The notes under the pieces: model-generated
The model's database searches: none
What the model was told of the DNA's origin: nothing
The model's input: the letters and a program-made list of their open reading frames with translations, nothing else
Made by a program: the position numbers and the translations under genes
Virus record (IMG/VR): IMGVR_UViG_3300017767_000003
Coordinates: 1 to 64,000 of that record
Strand: one strand, 5' to 3'
DNA from: a virus
DNA length: 64,000 nt
In this document: piece by piece, positions 8,900-17,302 of the stretch
How the letters are laid out: the number at the start of each line of letters is the position of its first letter
Position numbering within the stretch: the first letter of the stretch is position 1

Positions 8900-9343
8900 A
8901 TGAACTTAGAAGAGCTACGCAAAGAGTGGGCTAAGGATTGTGAAGTTGACGATATCGAACTAGATAAATCGTCTCTAGAAGTCCCCAAACTACACGCAAA
9001 ATATCAAGAATTCTTGACCGATAATATATTGGTTCTCAAGAACTTAGAATTCCAATACAATATCCTGCTTAAAAATAAGTGGTTATGGTATAACGGAAAG
9101 ATGTCTGAGGAACAAATAAAAGAACTTGGTTGGGAAGACGACCCCTTTGACGGTCTCAAAGTCATGAAGAATGATATGCAGATATGGTATAACGCTGACC
9201 AAGACTTACAAAGAATGAATGGTAAAGTGGAGTATCAAAAAATCGTTATCAACTTCTTGAAAGAGTGTATGCAAAATATCACTTGGAGACACCAAACGAT
9301 TAAGAATACAATCGACTGGCGAAAGTTTATGGCGGGACAATGA
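8900..9343 (+). CDS. uvsY: Recombination mediator UvsY
   Basis: 147 residues (T4 UvsY is 137). UvsY loads the UvsX recombinase onto gp32-coated single-stranded DNA. Diagnostic features are the N-terminal LEELRKEWAKDCEVDDIELD, the SLEVPKLHAKYQEFLTDN helix and a C-terminal ECMQNITWRHQTIKNTIDWR segment. It overlaps the following oxygenase by four bases (ATGA), so the two are co-translated. No ribosome site precedes the ATG, in line with a leaderless transcript. Confidence 0.9.
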   Translation: MNLEELRKEWAKDCEVDDIELDKSSLEVPKLHAKYQEFLTDNILVLKNLEFQYNILLKNKWLWYNGKMSEEQIKELGWEDDPFDGLKVMKNDMQIWYNADQDLQRMNGKVEYQKIVINFLKECMQNITWRHQTIKNTIDWRKFMAGQ

Positions 9344-10044
9344 TACTCAATAATTATATGTTTACAGCACCTGAATTCTTTACTAGAGAAGAAGTTGCAC
9401 AAATACATCAACATGCCAAAGGAATTCCATTAGATTTAGGACGTACAGGAAACGGACAAATGAATGACCCTGATAGGGCACCTGACTCAGTAGACATGTC
9501 CGTGGCAGCTGAAATAAGACAATCAAAGGTAAAATGGTTTCTTGGTCAAGACCCAAGGTATAGAATGCCTGACAATATCATGGAAAAGATTAATGAGATT
9601 GTTGCCCAAGGAATGGACGAGTGTGGTTGGAACTTCAATTTATCTTGGATAGAAAACTTTCAATACACAATCTACGACTACGAACCTGATTTACCTACAG
9701 GTGATTTCTATACATGGCATACAGACCATGGTGGTGAGTCAATCATGAGTATGGAAGGAATGCCAGAACACAGAAAGATTAGTATGACTATACAATTATC
9801 TGACCCTTTAGATTATGAAGGTGGTAAGTTTCAATGGTTAGAACCAAATCCACAGTTTGATAAAATTAAGTTTGGTGATAAAAAACTTGATATCGATAAA
9901 GCAGTAAGAACTTTACCATTCAGTGCACAAGCAATCGGTTCAATATGTTTATTTCCAAGTTGGTTATATCACCAAGTCACACCAGTAACGAGAGGAACTA
10001 GAGTATCAATAGTAGGTTGGTACAACGGCCCAGCATGGACTTAA
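9340..10044 (+). CDS. 2-oxoglutarate/Fe(II) oxygenase (prolyl-hydroxylase type)
   Basis: 234 residues. The double-stranded beta-helix iron site is visible: HTD in FYTWHTDHGG (about residues 126-130) and a distal histidine in SWLYHQVTPVTRGTRVSIVGW (about 207-227), whose Arg is the usual 2-oxoglutarate anchor. The motif KISMTIQLSDPLDYEGGKFQ matches the PKHD/PiuC-like subgroup common in marine T4-like phages. The target is unknown; hydroxylation of a protein, host metabolite or nucleic acid base is possible. It is sandwiched between uvsY and uvsW with overlaps on both sides. Four genes of this superfamily occur in the window. Confidence 0.85.
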   Translation: MILNNYMFTAPEFFTREEVAQIHQHAKGIPLDLGRTGNGQMNDPDRAPDSVDMSVAAEIRQSKVKWFLGQDPRYRMPDNIMEKINEIVAQGMDECGWNFNLSWIENFQYTIYDYEPDLPTGDFYTWHTDHGGESIMSMEGMPEHRKISMTIQLSDPLDYEGGKFQWLEPNPQFDKIKFGDKKLDIDKAVRTLPFSAQAIGSICLFPSWLYHQVTPVTRGTRVSIVGWYNGPAWT

Positions 10045-11438
10045 AAATTTCTAAAGTCAATGAAGTCTTTATGAAGATTTCGTGTGACGACTCAATCGCT
10101 AAAGACTTGCACGATTACTTTTCATTTAAAGTACCTAACGCAAAATTTATGCCTTCCTATAAAAATAGACGTTGGGACGGTAAAGTATATCTGTTCAGTA
10201 TCAAGACACACAAAATCTATATTGGATTACTTCCATACATTGCTGAGTTCTGTGAAGAAAGACAATACAAGTATTCGGTAGAAGAAGACGTTATTACTAA
10301 GAATGAAATTACCGAAGACGAATACAATAAGTTTATAGACCAATTAAACCTACCGTTTGAACCTAGAGATTATCAAAAGGAAGCATTTCTAAAGAGTATC
10401 GAATACGGAAGAAAGTTACTAGTATCACCGACTGCGAGTGGTAAGTCATTAATCATTTATTTACTTGCACGTTATTATAATAAAAAAACAATTGTCATTG
10501 TACCTACTACTTCTTTGGTAGAACAAATGACAAAAGATTTTCAGGAGTATGGATATGATAAAGAAATTTGCAAAATATACAGCGGGCAACCTGTATTCGA
10601 TTCAGACATTACGATTACAACTTGGCAGTCTTTATCTAAAGCACCTACTGACGTTCTTGCGAAGTTTGAAGTTGTTGTCGGAGACGAAGCCCACCTCTTC
10701 AAAGCAAACGTCCTCAAAGGAATCCTCGAAAAAATGAGAAGTACCGCAGTACGTTTTGGTACTACAGGTACGTTAGACGGTACAGAAGTCCACAGGCTAC
10801 AGTTAGAAGGACTCTTTGGGCCAGCGACTAAGGTTATATCAACTTTCGACCTTATTGAGGAAGGTACAATTGCAAGTATAGACATTGACGTTATCATATT
10901 GGAACATGAAAAAACTGCTAAGTTAAAGTATCAGGACGAAATGGATTACTTAGTAGGGAATCAAAAGAGAAATGATTTCATATGTAATCTTGTTTACTCA
11001 CTAAAAGGGAACACACTTTGTTTGTTTCAGTATGTAGAAAAACATGGATTTGTTTTATACACATTAATGAAAGAAAGAATAGATAATCTTCATTATGTTT
11101 ATGGTGGAACTGATACAAAAGATAGAGAAGAGATTAGAGGATTGGTAGAGAAACAAGATGACGCCTGTATTCTTGCGTCATATGGCACCTTCAGCACTGG
11201 TGTTAATATAAAGAAGATAGATAACATAATTTTTGCTTCGCCTTCTAAATCTAGAATACGTAACTTACAATCCATTGGACGTGGATTGAGAAAGGGTAAT
11301 GGTAAAGAAAATCTAAGACTATTTGATATCGCAGACGATTTGTGGGGAGACAACTACACATTACGTCACTTAAAAGACCGTATAAATATTTACAACGAGG
11401 AACAATTTCCTTATAACATTAAACAATTTAAATTATGA
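10035..11438 (+). CDS. uvsW: Helicase UvsW (recombination and replication switch)
   Basis: Superfamily 2 helicase. From the ATG at 10035 (MDLKISKVNEVFMKI) it is 467 residues; a longer frame from 10017 is possible but starts inside the oxygenase. Motifs in order: SPTASGKS (Walker A), GDEAH (Walker B/DEAH), TTGTLDG (motif III), and QSIGRGLRKG (motif VI). UvsW in T4 (587 residues) unwinds R-loops and branched DNA, shutting off origin replication and driving recombination. It overlaps the oxygenase by ten bases and the next gene by four. Confidence 0.93.
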   Translation: MDLKISKVNEVFMKISCDDSIAKDLHDYFSFKVPNAKFMPSYKNRRWDGKVYLFSIKTHKIYIGLLPYIAEFCEERQYKYSVEEDVITKNEITEDEYNKFIDQLNLPFEPRDYQKEAFLKSIEYGRKLLVSPTASGKSLIIYLLARYYNKKTIVIVPTTSLVEQMTKDFQEYGYDKEICKIYSGQPVFDSDITITTWQSLSKAPTDVLAKFEVVVGDEAHLFKANVLKGILEKMRSTAVRFGTTGTLDGTEVHRLQLEGLFGPATKVISTFDLIEEGTIASIDIDVIILEHEKTAKLKYQDEMDYLVGNQKRNDFICNLVYSLKGNTLCLFQYVEKHGFVLYTLMKERIDNLHYVYGGTDTKDREEIRGLVEKQDDACILASYGTFSTGVNIKKIDNIIFASPSKSRIRNLQSIGRGLRKGNGKENLRLFDIADDLWGDNYTLRHLKDRINIYNEEQFPYNIKQFKL

Positions 11439-11971
11439 ACCAACTAAATATAGATATGGATAACGTAACATCTTTAGCACCAAACAAGTATGAGGTAATC
11501 AAACTCAAGACTGGTTTAGATATAGTCGGAATGGTAAGAGATTCACAGGAAGGTATACACATTACACTTCCTATGATATGTCAATTACAATTGACTCAAA
11601 CTAATGATACCCTATCAACGTTTATTCCTTATGCACCTCTCAGTGCAGAACCGACTTTATTCATTCCCGACAATCACATTGTACATAGGAATAAACTTAA
11701 CGAGCAATTCGTTAAATACTATGACAATGCATCTGCTAGGTGGTTAGAAATGGTTGAGAACGGAACCATACCAGTTAAGTCAGGAAAAGAATATCAAGAC
11801 GATATAAAAGCATATGTGGATAGAGCAATGCAGAGTATCATGGACGCAACTGGAGGCCCAATCACACCCGAAGAACTCAGGAGATTGGAAATATTGGAAG
11901 ATGAAGATTTTGATTTAGAAACAGAGTATGAACAACATCTGATTACTAAAGGCAAAAAGATTCTTCACTAA
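11435..11971 (+). CDS. Unknown protein with a possible Sm-like N-terminal domain
   Basis: 178 residues. The first 70 residues read as a small beta-barrel (NKYEVIKLKTGLDIVGMVRD, then alternating strands ending TLFIPDNHIVHR), which resembles the layout of Sm/Hfq-like folds. The C-terminal half is helical and acidic (TPEELRRLEILEDEDFDLET). It overlaps uvsW by four bases and the next gene by one, in a tight recombination/transcription operon. No function can be assigned; the Sm-like suggestion rests on pattern only. Confidence 0.7.
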   Translation: MNQLNIDMDNVTSLAPNKYEVIKLKTGLDIVGMVRDSQEGIHITLPMICQLQLTQTNDTLSTFIPYAPLSAEPTLFIPDNHIVHRNKLNEQFVKYYDNASARWLEMVENGTIPVKSGKEYQDDIKAYVDRAMQSIMDATGGPITPEELRRLEILEDEDFDLETEYEQHLITKGKKILH

Positions 11972-12219
11972 TGGCAATTTGGTATTTAAATATGTTACAA
12001 GAAGACGAACAAGGTATGAAACAGTTCGACCATTTGTTACACCAGTATTGGAGTGACGATAAGTCGAAAAAGGCAGAGGTATATGTAACTGACCTAGGGT
12101 ATGGTTGCAGGTATTACGAAGACCATATGTGGAAGAAGGATATCGTGTATAAGAATCATTCTGAATCATATGCAGAGTCAGCTGCTGAGAATTATGTCTT
12201 AGGAATTTTACAGTTATAA
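11971..12219 (+). CDS. Conserved-looking small protein of unknown function
   Basis: 82 residues, overlapping the preceding stop by one base (TAATG). It is aromatic-rich (WYLNMLQEDEQ, DLGYGCRYYEDHMWKKD), with no membrane segment. The tight overlap shows it belongs to the uvsW operon. A late promoter octamer lies across its end. Not recognised. Confidence 0.65.
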   Translation: MAIWYLNMLQEDEQGMKQFDHLLHQYWSDDKSKKAEVYVTDLGYGCRYYEDHMWKKDIVYKNHSESYAESAAENYVLGILQL

Positions 12220-12222
12220 ATA
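12215..12222 (+). promoter_or_regulatory. Late promoter inside the end of the preceding gene
   Basis: Exact TATAAATA overlapping the last codons of the 82-residue gene. It would start transcription near 12228 and serve the small membrane-protein genes downstream. Confidence 0.65.
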
Positions 12223-12283
12223 AAACGGATTGATATAACATTCAGTTATATTGTTTCATTAACCCTGTTTATATGGAGAAACC

Positions 12284-12457
12284 ATGACCACAATTGCATA
12301 CGCAATGAAGAGCATGGTGCGAAAGGTTGACGGACTAAGAGAAAATGGCATTTATTGCCGATTCTGCGATGCAGTGCAAATGGTCACACTAATGACTCTT
12401 CCAATAGCGATACCTTTTATAATAATGTATCTTACGATACTACAGTATAGATTGTAA
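12284..12457 (+). CDS. Small single-span membrane protein
   Basis: 57 residues. The ATG at 12284 has a TGGAG site four bases upstream. The N-terminal half is polar and contains a CxxC pair (IYCRFCDA, residues 24-27); the C-terminal half (MVTLMTLPIAIPFIIMYLTI) is a clear membrane helix ending in QYRL. Not recognised. It occupies most of the otherwise empty 325-base gap before the next gene. Confidence 0.6.
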   Translation: MTTIAYAMKSMVRKVDGLRENGIYCRFCDAVQMVTLMTLPIAIPFIIMYLTILQYRL

Positions 12458-12475
12458 TCATTATATAAGCTAGCT

Positions 12476-12532
12476 TGTCGGGGCGACATAGTTAGGATAT
12501 CAGATAGAAATGATTCTGTCTAGATACTTTTT
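12476..12532 (+). other. Pair of hairpins, possible weak terminator
   Basis: Two stem-loops: TGTCG-GGG-CGACA (12476-12488) and AGATAGAA-ATGA-TTCTGTCT (12502-12521, eight pairs with one G-T). A run of five T follows the second after six bases. This may end the small membrane-protein transcript, though the gap before the T run is long for a strong terminator. Confidence 0.4.
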
Positions 12533-12545
12533 ACATTAAATTATT

Positions 12546-12809
12546 ATGAGTAAACGAAAAATCTTAGATTCTTGGAAAAGACCAATAGAAGTAGAGGACT
12601 CCGATTCCGATATAATTCCTGAACAGTTAAAGTTCCAATTCCAACCTAGAGACGCTACACCTGAACAGATTGCTAAATGGCAAGAGACGGAAGGTAAATG
12701 GTGGGCGGATAGAGCTTTATTGTTTGTTGCAATTGCGTCAGTGATACAGTTTTCTGCAATGGGTATGATGTTGTTATCCTTTTATCTGATACAACTTTCA
12801 GTTGGATAA
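12546..12809 (+). CDS. Small membrane protein upstream of gp55
   Basis: 87 residues: a polar, charged N-terminal part (KRKILDSWKRPIEVEDSDSD) and one C-terminal membrane span (LLFVAIASVIQFSAMGMMLL, about residues 58-77). No recognised domain. Its place just before the late sigma factor could be chance. No strong ribosome site is visible before the ATG. Confidence 0.6.
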   Translation: MSKRKILDSWKRPIEVEDSDSDIIPEQLKFQFQPRDATPEQIAKWQETEGKWWADRALLFVAIASVIQFSAMGMMLLSFYLIQLSVG

Positions 12810-12823
12810 ATACTAAAAACCCT

Positions 12824-12853
12824 CTTACATATTAGTAAGTATTAACATATAAT
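12824..12853 (+). promoter_or_regulatory. Early/middle-type promoter for the late sigma factor
   Basis: AAAAACCCT then CTTACA (12824-12829), an 18-base spacer and perfect TATAAT (12848-12853), with six bases to the gp55 ATG. The same layout occurs upstream of uvsX, the SleB hydrolase, gp61 and others. Predicted transcription begins on the start codon. Confidence 0.75.
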
Positions 12854-12859
12854 AGATAC

Positions 12860-13432
12860 ATGACTAAAAAAACCACTGATAAGAAACAAGCGGAACATTA
12901 CGTAAATAACAAAGAGTTTACAGCTGCCGTTGCGGAGTACAATGCGTCCGTTAAACTTGCAGAAGAAAAAGGTAAACAACCACCACGTATGACAGAATAT
13001 ATTGGTGAGTGTATTTACAAGATTGCAACCCGTTTGTCCACACGTCCAAATTTCATTAACTATACCTATAGAGATGAAATGATTTGTGACGCTATAGAAA
13101 ACTGTCTACAGTATATAAACAACTTCAACGTTGAAAAATCTAACAATGCATTCGCATACGTTACACAAATTTGTTACTATGCATTCCTAAGACGTATTCA
13201 AAAAGAAAAGAAACAAGTCTTTATCAAGCAAAAACAGATAGAAGAAGCGGGTATTACAATGGACGCTTATACTACTATTGACGGTTCTCATGACCCTACA
13301 TTTGTAAATACAAACGTAGAATGGATGCAGGAACACATGAACCACGTGGAATATGAACCACGTAAAAGTAAAAAGAAGTCAGGTAAAGCAAAAGCAAATC
13401 TTGACCAAGACTTGAGCAAAAACAACACTTAA
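12860..13432 (+). CDS. 55: Late-transcription sigma factor gp55
   Basis: 190 residues (T4 gp55 is 185). gp55 directs host RNA polymerase to TATAAATA late promoters. Family features: the N-terminal KKQAEHYVNNKEFTAAVAEY region, MTEYIGECIYKIATRLSTRP, and the sigma region 2-like core YTYRDEMICDAIENCLQYIN followed by AFAYVTQICYYAFLRRIQKE. The many TATAAATA sites in this window are its expected targets. It overlaps gp47 by one base. Confidence 0.93.
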   Translation: MTKKTTDKKQAEHYVNNKEFTAAVAEYNASVKLAEEKGKQPPRMTEYIGECIYKIATRLSTRPNFINYTYRDEMICDAIENCLQYINNFNVEKSNNAFAYVTQICYYAFLRRIQKEKKQVFIKQKQIEEAGITMDAYTTIDGSHDPTFVNTNVEWMQEHMNHVEYEPRKSKKKSGKAKANLDQDLSKNNT

Positions 13433-14499
13433 TGAAAATAGCTATTTTGAATGACACACATTGCGGTGTCAGGAACGATATGGTTGAAATGTCTGATTAT
13501 CAGGGACGTTTCTATAAAGAGATATTCTTTCCATATCTAGACCAACACGATATCAAACATATCATTCATATGGGTGATTATTTTGATAGACGAAAATTCA
13601 TAAACTTTGCGTCCATGCAAAGAAACATTGAGCACTTTGTAAAACCTATGATAGAAAGAGGTATTACAATGGACTTGATAATAGGTAACCATGATACCTA
13701 TTATAAGAACACTAACGAAGTAAACTCACCTGCCTTATTACTATACGGTCAACCTAATATCACTGTACATGAAGAACCTGTAGTTAAAGAATATGACGGT
13801 TTAGATGTTGCACTTGTTCCATGGATTAATAATGAAAACTATGCAGACAATATAGAGTTCTTTCAATCCGCACCAGCACCAATCTGTATGGGACACTTTG
13901 AAATAGAAGGTGCCATGATGAATCCTGCAATGGTATGTTCACACGGATTAAACCCAAGTTACTTGAAGAGATTTGAAAAAGTTTACAGTGGTCACTTCCA
14001 CCACAAAACAGACGTAGAGAATATACGCTACGTAGGTTCACAAATGCAATTCACTTGGTCAGATTTTGGAGACGAAAAATATTTCCATATCTTTGATACT
14101 GATACAAGAGAAATGTTACCTGTGCATAATCCACTAACAATGTTTGAAAAGGCATTCTATAATGATACCGAAGAATCTTTTGAATCGATTGCTAATGACG
14201 ATTATGAAAAGTACAGAGGAAAGTTTGTAAAGGTAATCGTAATAGAAAAGGAGAACCCATATTGGTTTGATACATTCCTAGACAAACTTCATGGTGTCAA
14301 TCCGTTACACGTATCAGTTGTAGACGATAACAAACACATGGACTTCTTTGATGATGAAGAAATAGAAAATGTTGAAGACACATTGACTATCTTATCAAAG
14401 TACGTTGAAGGTCTAGAGATACAAGGTAAGAAAAAAGAACTAGACAAAATAATGAAGTCACTGTACCATGAAGCATTGGAAGAACATAACTTTTTATGA
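13432..14499 (+). CDS. 47: Recombination endonuclease subunit gp47 (Mre11/SbcD type)
   Basis: 355 residues (T4 339). Calcineurin-like phosphoesterase motifs are complete: LNDTHCG (motif I), GDYFDRR (motif II), GNHDTYY (motif III) and YSGHFHHK (metal-binding His pair). With gp46 it resects DNA ends for recombination-dependent replication. The start overlaps the gp55 stop and the end overlaps gp46 (ATGA), so the three form one translational unit. Confidence 0.95.
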   Translation: MKIAILNDTHCGVRNDMVEMSDYQGRFYKEIFFPYLDQHDIKHIIHMGDYFDRRKFINFASMQRNIEHFVKPMIERGITMDLIIGNHDTYYKNTNEVNSPALLLYGQPNITVHEEPVVKEYDGLDVALVPWINNENYADNIEFFQSAPAPICMGHFEIEGAMMNPAMVCSHGLNPSYLKRFEKVYSGHFHHKTDVENIRYVGSQMQFTWSDFGDEKYFHIFDTDTREMLPVHNPLTMFEKAFYNDTEESFESIANDDYEKYRGKFVKVIVIEKENPYWFDTFLDKLHGVNPLHVSVVDDNKHMDFFDDEEIENVEDTLTILSKYVEGLEIQGKKKELDKIMKSLYHEALEEHNFL

Positions 14500-16211
14500 T
14501 AAATTTTAAAAAAGTAAGATACAAAAATCTATTATCAAGTGGTAACAAGTTTACCGAAATACGATTAGACAAACACCAAACGACTCTTATATTAGGTGAG
14601 AACGGCAGTGGTAAGTCTACACTTCTTGACGCTTTATGTTTTGGATTGTATGGACGTGGGTTTCGTAATCTAAAGAAAGATTTACTTATCAATAGTATCA
14701 ACGAGAAAGGTCTAGAAGTAGAGATTGAATTCTCTATTGGTACAAAACAATACAAGGTAATCCGTGGTGCAAAACCAAACAAGTTTGAATTATATCTTGA
14801 TGACGTAATGCTTAATCAAGACGCAAACGTAAGAGACTACCAAGAACACTTAGAAAAACAAATTCTGAAAATGAGTTTCCGCTCATTTACACAGGTCGCA
14901 ATATTAGGTTCTGCTAACTTTACTCCGTTCATGCAGTTGAAAGCAAAGGACAGAAGAAACTTAGTGGAAGACCTATTGGATATCTCTATATTCTCTACTA
15001 TGCAAGACATACTAAGGAAAAGGATATCAACACATCAAAATGAAATCACTGAGACTAGTCATGAAATCAATATTATGGAAGAGAGGATTCATGGATTGAA
15101 TGAGCAACTTAATGTACTACGTGAAAACCGAGAGAGTAAAATCTTAAAGTATGAATCCACAGTAGGGGAAACCCAAGATAACATTAATCAACTCATGGAG
15201 AACATAGATGAAAAGACGCAAGATGTGGTGGCGCAAGCACGACTTATCGAGGATAAAGATACTAAAGAAAATAAACTCACAGAACTTATGGACTTGGAAC
15301 GACAACTCGAAACGGCTCGTAAGAAAACAATTAGAGAAATCAAATTCTACGAAGACAATGACGAATGTCCCACCTGCGAGCAGTCCTTAGATGAAACGCA
15401 CAAGAAAGAACACATTGAACAGAAGGAGACTAAGAAGACGGAGTTGTCAACTGCTATCGAAGAAATTGAAAAACAAATCGGAGAGTGTTCAAGAAGACTT
15501 GAAGAAATAAGAGAAATTCAATCTAAGATAGAAGAGATACAGAAAAAAATAAGTCTCTTACAAACAGAAGTAGTATCCAATCAAAAGTATATTACTAAAC
15601 TGCAAAAAGAAATCGAAGACCTAAAAGGTGAAGCAACTGCAGGTTCAGATGCAGAAGATAAAATTGTAGATTCAGAAGATAAACTCGAAGTTCTTTTACA
15701 GAAGAAAGAAACACAAACAGAAACTTCTCACTACTATGATATCGCTTCAACACTTCTTAGAGACCAAGGTGTAAAACAAAAGATTATCAAACAGTATGTT
15801 CCTATTATGAACAAACTAATCAACAAATATCTAGCACAACTAGAGTTCTATGTTGGTTTTGAGATTGACGAATCTTTTGAAGAAACAATCAAATCTAGAT
15901 TCAGAGACGTATTCAAATACGATAATTTCTCTCAGGGTGAAAAGATGAGAATTGACTTATCATTACTATTCACTTGGAGAAGTATTGCAAGAATGAAAAA
16001 TAGTGTTAACACTAATTTACTTATTCTTGACGAAGTATTTGATAGTAGTTTAGATAGTGCTGGTACAGACGACTTCTTAAAACTATTGAATGGTATGCCT
16101 GAAAGAACAAACGCATTTATCATATCTCATAAAGGGGACGCATTGTATGATAAGTTCAATGACGTACTACGTTTTGAGAAATATAAGAACTTTTCAAGGG
16201 TTATGGAGTGA
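14496..16211 (+). CDS. 46: Recombination endonuclease subunit gp46 (Rad50/SbcC type)
   Basis: 571 residues (T4 560). Features in order: Walker A GENGSGKSTLLD (about residues 34-45), long coiled-coil arms, a zinc-hook CPTC at about residue 290, ABC signature FSQGEKMRIDLSLLF and Walker B LLILDEVFDSSLD. It is the ATPase partner of gp47. It overlaps gp47 by four bases. Confidence 0.95.
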   Translation: MINFKKVRYKNLLSSGNKFTEIRLDKHQTTLILGENGSGKSTLLDALCFGLYGRGFRNLKKDLLINSINEKGLEVEIEFSIGTKQYKVIRGAKPNKFELYLDDVMLNQDANVRDYQEHLEKQILKMSFRSFTQVAILGSANFTPFMQLKAKDRRNLVEDLLDISIFSTMQDILRKRISTHQNEITETSHEINIMEERIHGLNEQLNVLRENRESKILKYESTVGETQDNINQLMENIDEKTQDVVAQARLIEDKDTKENKLTELMDLERQLETARKKTIREIKFYEDNDECPTCEQSLDETHKKEHIEQKETKKTELSTAIEEIEKQIGECSRRLEEIREIQSKIEEIQKKISLLQTEVVSNQKYITKLQKEIEDLKGEATAGSDAEDKIVDSEDKLEVLLQKKETQTETSHYYDIASTLLRDQGVKQKIIKQYVPIMNKLINKYLAQLEFYVGFEIDESFEETIKSRFRDVFKYDNFSQGEKMRIDLSLLFTWRSIARMKNSVNTNLLILDEVFDSSLDSAGTDDFLKLLNGMPERTNAFIISHKGDALYDKFNDVLRFEKYKNFSRVME

Positions 16212-16217
16212 TAAATA
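16210..16217 (+). promoter_or_regulatory. Late-type promoter for the ferritin-like gene
   Basis: GATAAATA (one mismatch to the late octamer) overlapping the gp46 stop and ending four bases before the ATG at 16222. If used, the transcript would begin at or next to the start codon. Confidence 0.5.
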
Positions 16218-16221
16218 AACG

Positions 16222-17286
16222 ATGCAAATATTAAAAACAGAAACACCCAAAGAAGTACGAGACTTTCCAGCGAAAGAAGAACTAAACCCTACAGACGTTG
16301 TAGAGATATTCCAAACACCTTTAACAGGTTCTTACAATTGGGACTACACAGTCCAAGATAATCGTATCAAAAAACTATACGAACTAGGTAAGAAGTTAAA
16401 TTGGAATGTAGAAGTTGACGTTGATTGGTCACCGCCATTCAAACCAATGACATCTGAGTTCTTTGAATTCCAAGACAATCAATGGAAGAATCACGAACAA
16501 TACAAAACATTAACCCAAGAAGAAAAGGAAGAATTTCACCAAGATTTAAATTCATGGTCAGTAAGTCAATTCCTTCATGGAGAACAAGGTGCATTATTAG
16601 TTGCGTCACAATTAGCCAGTTGTGCACCCACATTCAATGCAAAACTCTATGCAGCTTCTCAGACATTTGACGAAGCACGACATGTCGAAGCTTTTAACAA
16701 ATATCTACAGACAAGACTCAAACGTTCATGGCCAATTGGCAGAAGTCTAAAAGGATTACTTGATAAAATTTTAACTGACCCACGTTGGGATTTAAAATTT
16801 ATAGGTATGCAAGTTGTCATTGAAGGTTTAGCATTAGCCGCTTTTCAAGCAAGTCGAGAAACAAGTACCGACCCTGTATACAAAGAAATGATAGGACTTA
16901 TCATTAGGGACGAAGCAAGACATGTAACTTTTGGTATCAACTATCTAACTGATTTTGTCCAAACACTTTCAGAAGAAGAACAAATAGACAGGGCAAACTT
17001 TGCCTTGGAAGCATGTACTGTAAGTAGAAATAGACTTAAACCAACTGCTGTATGGGAAAAGTATGGATTTGACGTTGATTATACATTAGACTACGAAAAA
17101 CATAATATCTTTACCTCACAATTCCAAGACATACTATTTACTAGAATCATGCCAAACCTTAAAAAGATTGGACTACTGCGTGAAGAACTTATACCTGAAT
17201 ACGAAAAGTTAGGTGTTATGGGATACGCAGAAGGTGACAGTGATTATGAAACAAGTTGGGAAGAATTATCGAAACCACTTAAGTGA
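16222..17286 (+). CDS. Ferritin-like diiron protein, candidate oxygenase
   Basis: 354 residues, four-helix-bundle diiron pattern: Glu in HGEQGALL (about residue 120), EARHVE (about 150-155), Glu in QVVIEGLAL (about 198) and RDEARHVTFG (about 230-239). The two ExxH pairs plus two lone Glu make a complete di-iron site. It is not a normal NrdB: the spacing and the surrounding sequence (LVASQLASCAPTFNAKLYAA) differ from ribonucleotide reductase R2. The sequence resembles uncharacterised bacterial ferritin-like proteins. It could be a substrate oxygenase or N-oxygenase; a divergent R2 partner for the phage NrdA cannot be ruled out. No ribosome site is visible. Confidence 0.75.
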   Translation: MQILKTETPKEVRDFPAKEELNPTDVVEIFQTPLTGSYNWDYTVQDNRIKKLYELGKKLNWNVEVDVDWSPPFKPMTSEFFEFQDNQWKNHEQYKTLTQEEKEEFHQDLNSWSVSQFLHGEQGALLVASQLASCAPTFNAKLYAASQTFDEARHVEAFNKYLQTRLKRSWPIGRSLKGLLDKILTDPRWDLKFIGMQVVIEGLALAAFQASRETSTDPVYKEMIGLIIRDEARHVTFGINYLTDFVQTLSEEEQIDRANFALEACTVSRNRLKPTAVWEKYGFDVDYTLDYEKHNIFTSQFQDILFTRIMPNLKKIGLLREELIPEYEKLGVMGYAEGDSDYETSWEELSKPLK

Positions 17287-17289
17287 AAA

Positions 17290-17297
17290 TATAAATA
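17290..17297 (+). promoter_or_regulatory. Late promoter, leaderless geometry
   Basis: Exact TATAAATA followed by GTATT and the ATG at 17303: five bases between, so the predicted transcript starts on the ATG. Confidence 0.7.
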
Positions 17298-17302
17298 GTA
17301 TT

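Noticed and set aside
12458-12545. Possible tRNA or riboswitch before the small membrane gene
   Set aside because: Two hairpins can be drawn, but no acceptor stem, T loop or known riboswitch core fits.
16222-17286. Calling the diiron gene nrdB
   Set aside because: The iron-ligand spacing and flanking sequence do not read as class Ia R2, and it is far from nrdA.
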